Source: an uncultured Clostridia bacterium (GTDB lineage Bacteria; Bacillota; Clostridia; Lachnospirales; Lachnospiraceae). From it: a DNA stretch of 5,434 nt. Numbering within the stretch: position 1 is the first letter of the stretch; each line of letters opens with the position of its first letter. A program made the translations under genes and the position numbers. Below are positions 1-5,058 of the stretch, in pieces. The notes beneath the pieces were generated by a model. The model ran no database searches, was not told the origin of the DNA, and saw only the letters and a list, made by a program, of their open reading frames with translations. The DNA lies in the NCBI GenBank assembly GCA_946614685.1, contig CAMOHF010000103.1, positions 1 through 5,434 on the forward strand, written 5' to 3'.

Positions 1-391
1 TATCAAGTACCAGCTGCGGTCCCTTCGTCTGTCCCATGATCTTCTTCCAGATATCGCGAAGATCGCGAATCTCATCCAACGCGCGGGTCAGCATATCCGC
101 GTCCTTATTCATATTCGCTTCTACAAGGAGCGCAAAAATATAATCGTAGAGCTGTTCAAAATCCTTCGCCACAGGATACTTGTGATCCAGTGTGGTATTG
201 AGTTCCACGATAATGGCTCTGGCCTTCTGGATGTTGGTATTCACCGTCTCGTAATCATTCTTTTCAAGCCCCATCAGTGCGATATTACAAAACTTCACCG
301 CACCCTCATAGAGCATCAAGGTAAGCTCTGCGGGTGTCGCAGTCATAATTTTGTTCGAACTGTATGCATTTGCTTTCGGATTGTATGCCAT
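1..391 (-). CDS. fliS: Flagellin export chaperone FliS, first 130 codons (3' end outside window)
   Basis: FliS is a four-helix cytoplasmic chaperone that binds the C-terminus of flagellin, prevents early polymerisation and delivers it to the flagellar export gate. The frame is open to the window edge with no stop, so the 3' end is missing. Family proteins are about 125-140 aa, so only a few codons should be lost. Translation from 391 gives MAYNPKANAYSSNKIMTATP, then ELTLMLYEGAVKFCNIAL (22-39), the signature first helix of FliS. Further helices are NTNIQKARAIIVELNTTLD (51-69), FEQLYDYIFALLVEANMNKD (78-97) and LTRALDEIRDLRDIWKKIMG (101-120). The start has GGAGG at 402-406 with a 10-nt spacer. 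It follows fliD in the same orientation, probably in the flaG-fliD-fliS transcript. No separate promoter was recognised in the gap. Confidence 0.95.
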   Translation of the reverse strand, partial: MAYNPKANAYSSNKIMTATPAELTLMLYEGAVKFCNIALMGLEKNDYETVNTNIQKARAIIVELNTTLDHKYPVAKDFEQLYDYIFALLVEANMNKDADMLTRALDEIRDLRDIWKKIMGQTKGPQLVLD

Positions 392-425
392 ACCCCTTAT
401 GCCTCCATATCTTTCGCATTAAGAT

Positions 426-454
426 TCGGCGGCACGCATACGCGATGCCGCCGA
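426..454 (-). other. Hairpin in the fliD-fliS intergenic gap
   Basis: A perfect 9-bp inverted repeat (TCGGCGGCA at 426-434 and TGCCGCCGA at 446-454, 11-nt loop) fills the middle of the 90-nt gap. A shorter outer pairing, AGATT (422-426) with AATCT (461-465), could extend it with a bulge. On the minus strand no T-run follows (ATCTTAATG), so it is not a standard terminator. It may stabilise or process the mRNA, or tune fliS relative to fliD. Only the pairing is seen; the role is inferred. Confidence 0.55.
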
Positions 455-482
455 TCAATGAATCTCTTTGATTGTAACCGTT

Positions 483-1991
483 CTAACCCATACCCATCAG
501 CTGGCTGATGTAACTCTGCTGCTCCTGAAGCTTCGCCATGGCGGTCTCCATCTTTGCAAACTGATCGTAGTACTTGTCCTCCATCTTTTGGAGTTTTTCT
601 TCCCACTTCTCAATCTCTTCCTTCTTGTCGTCAATATCTTCCTTCATCGAAATATCGTTATAGAAGGTGAGTGCGCTGCTGGTGGTAGTACGCTTCATCG
701 CAGTATTCAAATAGTCATACACCTGAGTTCCGAGTCCCGGCTTATCCTTGGTTCCTCCGAATACCTGCGAGAAGACTTCCGGTGTCTTAGAAAGCGCTTC
801 TTTTAATCTGTTCGTCTGACCGGAATAAGTCTCATCATCCTCATCGCCTAAGATGTGAAGCTTACCTCGCTCACTGTGATCGCCGGTCACAATTCCTAGT
901 GATGCAAGCGTCACGGTAGACGTATTGCCGTATTTGTCCGTCACCTGAACGCCCTTATTTAAGATGTCTCGCATCTTCTGTGTCAGGCTACCAATGGTGC
1001 TGTCTCTTCTGAGAAGACCCTTCTTCGCCTTTTCTTCCCACTTCTCGATCTGATCGTCGGACAGCTGATTCCTCTCTTCATCGGTAAGAGGATCGTAACC
1101 CTCGGAGTCCTCGTTGTAGTAGGTGTTCATCTTATCGATTAATGCATTGTAATCCTTCACGAACTTCTTGATCGTGTCATACATGCTGTCTGTGTCGGAT
1201 GAAACCGTAATATTAATCGGTGCATCACCTGTAAACTCACCGGTCTCCTTGTCGTACTTACCTGTCACCGACTTCGCTGTGATGGAAAGGCCGTTGATGT
1301 CGAAGGTGTTGGTCGCACCCCTGTACTCGACACCGTTGTACTCAATGATCGCATCCTGTGCGTCTACCTTCTTCGCGGTAGAACCGAGTCCCAGCTTCTC
1401 AAGTGCTGCGGCATTGGAAGATGTGATGGTGAAATCATTGTCTGCTCCGGTATCGGAAGCATTCACATAGAACCTACCTCTGCCTTGATCGTAGTTTGCG
1501 CTGACGCCTCTGGAAGAAAACTCCTTCGCAAGGTCCGACAGGGTCATATCCGCTGTTACGGCAATATCCTTGCCGTTCACGGAAAACACTGTACCCTCGG
1601 CGATGTCCATATCAACCAGCTTGGTAGAATCTCCCTTCTTTCCGGCAATCTCACCGCCGGTTAAGTATGCGGAAGATGCAAGCTGTTTTACGGAAACCGT
1701 ATGCGTGCCGTTTGCAGCAACTGTAGAAGCATTCACGCCAACCTTGGTCGCATCATTCGGCTTGGCCGATTTTGTCTGGAAGGTTCCGTTTGTCTTTAAG
1801 TTTGCAAGGCTTCCCTTGAAGAAGTTGTAAATCTCGGTGTTAAGCCCCTGCCACGCTTCCTTCTTCCACTCTAATTTCTGTTTGTCCTGTTTTACTTTGT
1901 CAACTTTTGAGGAGTTCGCTTTTACGAGCTCCTTGACCATGCTCTCCGTATCCATGCCGGAGATCAGGCCTGTCATTCTCATGCCACCCAT
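483..1991 (-). CDS. fliD: Flagellar filament capping protein FliD (HAP2)
   Basis: FliD is secreted and forms the oligomeric cap at the filament tip, where it folds incoming flagellin. The 502-aa product is of usual length. The N-terminal domain (about residues 5-105) opens with the diagnostic MRMTGLISGMDTESMVKELV and ends in a beta stretch (THTVSVKQLASSAYL, 96-110). Residues about 185-204 (NDFTITSSNAAALEKLGLGS) resemble the flagellin/FliD insert motif. The C-terminal FliD domain covers about 210-485, with KKFVKDYNALIDKMNTYYNE (275-294) and KAKKGLLRRDSTIGSL (321-336). The last 55 residues are a charged heptad-like helix (DKKEEIEKWEEKLQKMEDKY, 455-474), the coiled-coil leg that enters the filament. 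Start choice: ATG at 1991 has AAAGG 9 nt upstream (2005-2001); the ATG at 1982 is also possible but is further from it. The gene follows flaG by 22 nt. fliS begins 91 nt after the stop, across a hairpin. Confidence 0.97.
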   Translation of the reverse strand: MGGMRMTGLISGMDTESMVKELVKANSSKVDKVKQDKQKLEWKKEAWQGLNTEIYNFFKGSLANLKTNGTFQTKSAKPNDATKVGVNASTVAANGTHTVSVKQLASSAYLTGGEIAGKKGDSTKLVDMDIAEGTVFSVNGKDIAVTADMTLSDLAKEFSSRGVSANYDQGRGRFYVNASDTGADNDFTITSSNAAALEKLGLGSTAKKVDAQDAIIEYNGVEYRGATNTFDINGLSITAKSVTGKYDKETGEFTGDAPINITVSSDTDSMYDTIKKFVKDYNALIDKMNTYYNEDSEGYDPLTDEERNQLSDDQIEKWEEKAKKGLLRRDSTIGSLTQKMRDILNKGVQVTDKYGNTSTVTLASLGIVTGDHSERGKLHILGDEDDETYSGQTNRLKEALSKTPEVFSQVFGGTKDKPGLGTQVYDYLNTAMKRTTTSSALTFYNDISMKEDIDDKKEEIEKWEEKLQKMEDKYYDQFAKMETAMAKLQEQQSYISQLMGMG

Positions 1992-2013
1992 AATGACCTA
2001 CCTTTCCGATCCG

Positions 2014-2490
2014 CTAGCGCTTTTCGTCGACCAAGAGGCCTGCCATCTCCCAGGCTTTGGCCAGCATGTCGAGCGCCTTCTCCGGCGGGATCTCTCTGAT
2101 CACCTCATCCGTATCAGAGTTCTTCACTGTGATAGAGATGCGGTTCGTGTCATCGTGATACTTGAAGCTGCAGCTCGTATGATGTAAAGGACTTGCCTGC
2201 TTGATCTTCTTGTTGATGTCTTCAACGGCTTCCTTTACCTTCTCGGGAGAGATCTCCTTGTCGGACTGCACTTCGCCTCGCTTCTCGTCCTGATACTGCT
2301 TGCTGTTCTTGTCTGCAGCACCGCCCTTGTCGGAAACAGGCTTGATGGTGTCTACCTGCAACGAACTGCTGCCTGCTGTCTCTTCAGCTGCCTGAGCATG
2401 TACCTGGATGTCCGAGGATACCTTGGGTTGCGGCTTGGCTGTGGTTGCTACGTTGATCGCTCCTACGCCGCCGATTCCGTCAAGTGCCAT
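2014..2490 (-). CDS. flaG: FlaG family flagellar protein
   Basis: FlaG proteins are encoded beside fliD and fliS; in several bacteria loss of FlaG alters filament length, but the mechanism is not settled. The 158-aa product has a polar, low-complexity N-terminal half (residues about 15-75, rich in Ala, Ser, Gln, Lys and Asp), probably disordered. The compact FlaG domain follows at about residues 75-158. The hallmark is the end: FKYHDDTNRISITVKNSD (109-126), DEVIREIPPEKALDMLAKAW (128-147) and GLLVDEKR at the C-terminus. The N-terminal linker makes it longer than many FlaG proteins, which are nearer 110-120 aa. Start choice: ATG at 2490 lies 9 nt from a GGAGG and gives MALDGIGG; ATG at 2496 is only 3 nt from it. 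It is the first gene of the flaG-fliD-fliS unit, preceded by a sigma-28-type promoter and a leader with two candidate CsrA sites. fliD starts 22 nt after its TAG stop. Confidence 0.93.
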   Translation of the reverse strand: MALDGIGGVGAINVATTAKPQPKVSSDIQVHAQAAEETAGSSSLQVDTIKPVSDKGGAADKNSKQYQDEKRGEVQSDKEISPEKVKEAVEDINKKIKQASPLHHTSCSFKYHDDTNRISITVKNSDTDEVIREIPPEKALDMLAKAWEMAGLLVDEKR

Positions 2491-2498
2491 AATCATTC

Positions 2499-2508
2499 AC
2501 CTCCATGT
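2499..2508 (-). promoter_or_regulatory. flaG Shine-Dalgarno overlapping a second CsrA-type motif (site 2)
   Basis: The minus strand reads ACATGGAGGT. Its GGAGG (2504-2500) is the flaG ribosome site. The spacer is 9 nt to the ATG at 2490 but only 3 nt to the ATG at 2496, which decides the start in favour of 2490. The same ten bases fit the CsrA core ACANGGANGT. The two GGA motifs are 24 nt apart, a distance suitable for bridging by one CsrA dimer. Confidence 0.6.
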
Positions 2509-2515
2509 GATCCGT

Positions 2516-2537
2516 CGCGCATACCTCCGTGTGCGCG
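2516..2537 (-). promoter_or_regulatory. Leader hairpin presenting a CsrA-type GGA motif (site 1)
   Basis: In the predicted flaG leader RNA a 6-bp GC-rich stem (CGCGCA at 2537-2532 with TGCGCG at 2521-2516) holds a 10-nt loop containing CGGAGG. The sequence ACACGGAGGT (2532-2523) fits the CsrA core ACANGGANGT. GGA displayed in a hairpin loop is the preferred CsrA target. Stem and motif are seen; binding is inferred. Confidence 0.55.
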
Positions 2538-2572
2538 CATAAAAACTACGTCAACAGTTACTTCTGTAACAT

Positions 2573-2600
2573 ATATCGACAGTTACATACCATAAATTTA
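2573..2600 (-). promoter_or_regulatory. Sigma-28 (SigD/FliA)-type promoter for flaG-fliD-fliS
   Basis: The minus strand reads TAAA (2600-2597), 16 nt, then GTCGATAT (2580-2573). The SigD consensus is TAAA, 14-16 nt, GCCGATAT, so the -10 matches 7 of 8 and the spacing is allowed. Late flagellar genes such as fliD and fliS are commonly under this sigma factor. The predicted start is near 2566, giving a leader of about 75 nt before flaG. Confidence 0.72.
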
Positions 2601-2623
2601 CACCTAAAGAGCAAAAAAGTCAA
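2595..2623 (-). promoter_or_regulatory. Candidate sigma-A-type promoter upstream of flaG
   Basis: The minus strand has TTGACT (2623-2618), a 17-nt spacer and TAAATT (2600-2595). This is a good -35 with ideal spacing, but the -10 matches only 4 of 6. The -10 shares its bases with the TAAA of the sigma-28-type promoter just downstream, so the two could not be occupied together. Function is inferred and less certain than for the sigma-28 site. Confidence 0.4.
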
Positions 2624-2662
2624 GAAATTCCGCAGAAAACGGACGTTTTTGAAGGTTTTACG

Positions 2663-2690
2663 AAAGCAGCCCGCGCATGTGCGCGGGCTG
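2663..2690 (-). terminator. Probable terminator after csrA
   Basis: A perfect 10-bp GC-rich inverted repeat (CAGCCCGCGC at 2667-2676 and GCGCGGGCTG at 2681-2690) with a 4-nt loop starts 12 nt after the csrA stop. On the minus strand it is followed by CTTTCGT, so the U-tract is short. The stem is very stable and the position is right for ending fliW-csrA mRNA. It would also separate this mRNA from the flaG promoter region. The plus-strand exit has no T-run, so it is not bidirectional. Confidence 0.68.
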
Positions 2691-2702
2691 TCATAAGAAA
2701 TC

Positions 2703-2918
2703 TTAGAGAATCTTCTTCAGTGTCTCCGCATCAAGCTGTGCAACAGCCTCACGGTTGGCATCCTGGATTTCTTTATAAATCTCTTTTCGATAGATGGGAA
2801 CCGACTTCGGTGCGGATATGCCGATCTTCACCTGCTCGCCCTTCACCTCGAGCACGGTGATCTCCACATCCGATCCGATCATGATCGATTCGCCGCTTTT
2901 TCTGGAAAGTGCTAGCAT
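2703..2918 (-). CDS. csrA: Translational regulator CsrA (RsmA)
   Basis: CsrA is a dimeric RNA-binding protein that recognises GGA motifs, often in hairpin loops and over ribosome sites, and blocks translation. The 71-aa product is full length. It starts [15 protein letters not shown], and the core [19 protein letters not shown] (30-48) is conserved. RNA-contact residues known from the family are present: Leu4, Arg6 and Arg44. Asn55, the residue whose change to Asp in Bacillus subtilis CsrA frees it from FliW control, is also present (IQDAN, 51-55). A C-terminal extension beyond residue 55 is typical of FliW-linked CsrA. Start choice: ATG at 2918 with AAAGGAG upstream (GGAG at 2929-2932, 10-nt spacer). 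An in-frame ATG at 2966 would add 16 residues absent from the family and overlap fliW. The gene follows fliW by 4 nt and is closed by a strong hairpin 12 nt after its stop. Confidence 0.96.
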   Translation of the reverse strand: MLALSRKSGESIMIGSDVEITVLEVKGEQVKIGISAPKSVPIYRKEIYKEIQDANREAVAQLDAETLKKIL

Positions 2919-2922
2919 ATGA

Positions 2923-3384
2923 TCAGTTCTCCTTTGCTTTAAGTTCTTCGAAGACTTTGTAGACATTGTACTTGATCTCGTAGTCCTCGTTCTCGGCGAT
3001 CACCTGCATCGCCTTGCGATTAACGGTATTGATGATGATGGGCGCTTTAAGGTTCGCAGTCATCTGCGTGAGGTCCGAAGGAATGGACATGGTCACCAGG
3101 ATCATAATATCCGCATCCGCGGGATTACCGATCTGCTTGGTGAGTTCATCCTCAATGATCGGTGTGTACTCCGCCTTGATATCAAGGGGATTGATCACGG
3201 GAAGTGCCATCAAAGGCTCCTCCATCGACTGCAGCCAGCTGATGCTGGAACGCTCTTCTTTATTGGTGTCATAGATCAAGGCAAACTTCTTGAGATTCTC
3301 AAATCCGATGATGCCTGCCGGAAATTCGATGAGCTTGTCATCTTCAATATCAACCGTACCAAAAAACTTTGTCTCTGCTACCAT
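2923..3384 (-). CDS. fliW: Flagellar assembly factor FliW (CsrA antagonist)
   Basis: FliW is a small cytoplasmic protein that binds either flagellin or CsrA. As known in Bacillus subtilis, FliW holds CsrA inactive until unassembled flagellin titrates FliW away; CsrA then represses flagellin translation. The 153-aa product matches the usual family size. Visible family motifs are FFGTVDI (7-13), [19 protein letters not shown] (19-37), the W-L-Q-S ... ALPVINP stretch (50-66), and [19 protein letters not shown] (111-129). Start choice: ATG at 3384 has AAGGAGGAG directly upstream (GGAGG at 3391-3395, 6-nt spacer) and gives the canonical MVAETKFFG. An in-frame ATG at 3441 would add 19 basic residues of no family likeness and has no ribosome site. 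csrA begins 4 nt after the TGA stop, with its ribosome site in the end of fliW, so the two proteins are likely made in a coupled ratio. The gene probably has its own promoter at the end of flgL. Confidence 0.96.
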   Translation of the reverse strand: MVAETKFFGTVDIEDDKLIEFPAGIIGFENLKKFALIYDTNKEERSSISWLQSMEEPLMALPVINPLDIKAEYTPIIEDELTKQIGNPADADIMILVTMSIPSDLTQMTANLKAPIIINTVNRKAMQVIAENEDYEIKYNVYKVFEELKAKEN

Positions 3385-3448
3385 GTGTCTCCTCCTTATG
3401 CGTTGTAACCCCCTGCCGAAAGCATCGAACAACCCCTGCATCCGGCTG

Positions 3449-3483
3449 AAAAAAGATCTGTCCGCCTGTATCGACGGACAGAT
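3449..3483 (-). terminator. Rho-independent terminator after flgL
   Basis: A perfect 9-bp inverted repeat (ATCTGTCCG at 3456-3464 and CGGACAGAT at 3475-3483, 10-nt loop) is followed on the minus strand by C and six T (3455-3449). This is the classic stem plus U-tract, placed 17 nt after the flgL stop. It should end the flgK-flgL transcript before fliW. It overlaps the likely start point of the candidate fliW promoter. Confidence 0.82.
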
Positions 3484-3485
3484 AT

Positions 3486-3514
3486 ATTATAGCGTACTTC
3501 CTAGATATAATCAA
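3486..3514 (-). promoter_or_regulatory. Candidate sigma-A promoter for fliW-csrA
   Basis: The minus strand reads TTGATT (3514-3509), a 17-nt spacer and a perfect TATAAT (3491-3486). The -35 lies in the last codons of flgL and the -10 just after its stop. The expected transcription start is near 3479, within the 5' arm of the flgL terminator hairpin. fliW follows about 95 nt downstream. The -10 match and the ideal spacing are seen directly; activity is inferred, and an A/T-rich gene end can produce such matches by chance. Confidence 0.6.
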
Positions 3515-5054
3515 GCAATGTCTTGTCCATCACCTTGCCTGTAGCAGCCAGCGCGGACTCAAATGCAAGATTGGCTTCGTTAAAATTCGTGATGGCAACA
3601 TCCGTCTCGATATCCTCATTCTGGGACTTCAATTCCTTGAAGGATGCGTACTGCTCTTTCACGCGTGTCTGGATCATCTCCAGTTTTGTCATACGGCTTC
3701 CGACATCGGACTGCATCGCGGACACTTCATTCAGATAATTCTGGAAGTTGGTGATATTCGCCGAGAAGGTCTTTTGCATATTCTCCTTCTTCACGGCCAC
3801 TTCCACGTCAATATCCGCAAGCATCTCGTTGATCATCTTCACCGCATCATCGTTCGCCGCATACTGCGCGTCATTAAGCATAGCGGAAAGTCTCTTCTGT
3901 GTCTCCTCGGCATCCTGAAGATCCTTCAATGAATAGATCAGATCGTTGATGTCGTTGCTGGTTTCGGCGTTGATGATCTGATTGCCTTCGGTATTCACCT
4001 GAATGCTCTGGCTGAAGTTCACCTCGTAGTAGATAGCCTGACCGTTCTCGGGCTGCTTGTAATCGATATCCTTCACGGATCCGTCTGTCTGGATCACGTG
4101 CTGGGTGCACTCGAAGTAGTGCTCAGGTCTAAGGTCGCCCGCCTCGAAACGCTTCTTCGCATAGTCGACCTCAATGTCTTCCATCGTCTTTAAGCTGTTG
4201 TAGATATCCTCGTCAAAGATGATCTCGCCTGTCTCCTTGATGACATTGATTGTTCCGGGTGCCACATCATAATAATCAGCCGCATCTGCAGGCCCTAATA
4301 CATTGATAGTATAAAGCGAGGAAAGATCCGTCACCGTACCGTCCTTCGCCGTTGCCTTGATGGAGAATACATTGTCGCCGGCGTTGTTGGTATCATCGAT
4401 ACCCTCGTATGCCACATTCATACGGTACACCATCTTCGGATCGATCTTGGTATAGGATGCGGAAGTGCCGCCGCTTGCCACTGCTTCCGAAATATAAGTA
4501 TCCGCCTGATCAAAATCCACGGAGTGAAGCACGACATTCTTGGTGTCAAGCTCCGAAGGCTTGATATGCTGCTTGATGTCATAGGAGAATTTGGTGGTAT
4601 CCTCGGTCTCCGTATAAGCAAGGGATCTGTCCGTCTTGTATCCGGAGAAAATGTACCGGCCCGCATAGGTGGAGTTGCCCTCGCTCGCAAGCATATCCTG
4701 GAACTGGCGAAGCGTATCGATGATCGCGCTTCTGTCCTCTGTGTTGAAGGAATCCGTCGAGCCCTGCACGCAGTACTCGTAGATATTCTTCATACGCTCG
4801 GTGATGTTGTCGAGAGACGTAACGGTGATCTCGTACCAGGAATTGGCATCCGGGATGTTCTTGTCTCTGTACTGTTCAAGCTGATTCACAGTGGTACGAA
4901 GCTTCAGCGCGCGGATCGCAACAACCGGATCCTCCGACGCCTGCTGAATCTTCTTTCCGCTGGTCATCTGCTGTGTTCTGTTATCTACACGCTCCATGCT
5001 CTTTTGCATATTGCGGAGTGCGTTACCCGATACCATCTGGTTCGTAATTCTCAT
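3501..5054 (-). CDS. flgL: Flagellar hook-associated protein 3 FlgL, long form (517 aa)
   Basis: FlgL is the second hook-filament junction protein, sitting between FlgK and the first flagellin subunits. The N-terminus MRITNQMVSGNALRNMQ and the motif TSGKKIQQASEDPVVAIRAL (about residues 31-50) are typical of the flagellin/FlgL N-terminal helical domain. Residues about 125-140 (STYAGRYIFSGYKTD) close that domain. The C-terminal helices run from about residue 375 to the end and include VGSRMTKLEMIQTRV (451-465) and ITNFNEANLAFESALAATGKV (488-508, given as family landmark). The protein is much longer than the roughly 300 aa of the Bacillus and enteric proteins. The extra length is a beta-rich surface region at about residues 150-370. 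Start choice: ATG at 5054 is preceded by GGGGG (5064-5068, 9-nt spacer) inside flgK and gives the canonical N-terminus. The TAG stop is followed by an intrinsic terminator, and the last codons carry the -35 element of a candidate fliW promoter. Confidence 0.97.
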   Translation of the reverse strand: MRITNQMVSGNALRNMQKSMERVDNRTQQMTSGKKIQQASEDPVVAIRALKLRTTVNQLEQYRDKNIPDANSWYEITVTSLDNITERMKNIYEYCVQGSTDSFNTEDRSAIIDTLRQFQDMLASEGNSTYAGRYIFSGYKTDRSLAYTETEDTTKFSYDIKQHIKPSELDTKNVVLHSVDFDQADTYISEAVASGGTSASYTKIDPKMVYRMNVAYEGIDDTNNAGDNVFSIKATAKDGTVTDLSSLYTINVLGPADAADYYDVAPGTINVIKETGEIIFDEDIYNSLKTMEDIEVDYAKKRFEAGDLRPEHYFECTQHVIQTDGSVKDIDYKQPENGQAIYYEVNFSQSIQVNTEGNQIINAETSNDINDLIYSLKDLQDAEETQKRLSAMLNDAQYAANDDAVKMINEMLADIDVEVAVKKENMQKTFSANITNFQNYLNEVSAMQSDVGSRMTKLEMIQTRVKEQYASFKELKSQNEDIETDVAITNFNEANLAFESALAATGKVMDKTLLDYI

Positions 5055-5058
5055 AAGC

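Noticed and set aside
426..454. Reading the fliD-fliS hairpin as an intrinsic terminator
   Set aside because: No T-run follows on the minus strand, and fliS has no evident promoter of its own, so termination here would silence it.
397..606. 69-codon minus-strand frame overlapping the 3' end of fliD
   Set aside because: It is a shifted frame of fliD running into the intergenic hairpin; the basic, unstructured product resembles nothing and the fliD frame is certain.
595..1046. 17-bp direct repeat in fliD (595-611 and 1030-1046)
   Set aside because: Both copies encode the similar charged helix segment EKWEEK and follow from codon choice in two helices; nothing suggests a mobile or recombination element.
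2491..2496. ATG at 2496 as the flaG start
   Set aside because: It is only 3 nt from GGAGG; the next in-frame ATG at 2490 has the normal 9-nt spacer.
2919..2966. Upstream in-frame start for csrA (16 extra residues)
   Set aside because: It overlaps fliW, adds residues not found in the family, and the internal ATG at 2918 has a good ribosome site and the canonical MLALSRK start.
3385..3441. Upstream in-frame start for fliW (19 extra residues)
   Set aside because: No ribosome site is present, and the extension is unlike FliW; AAGGAGGAG sits right before the ATG at 3384.
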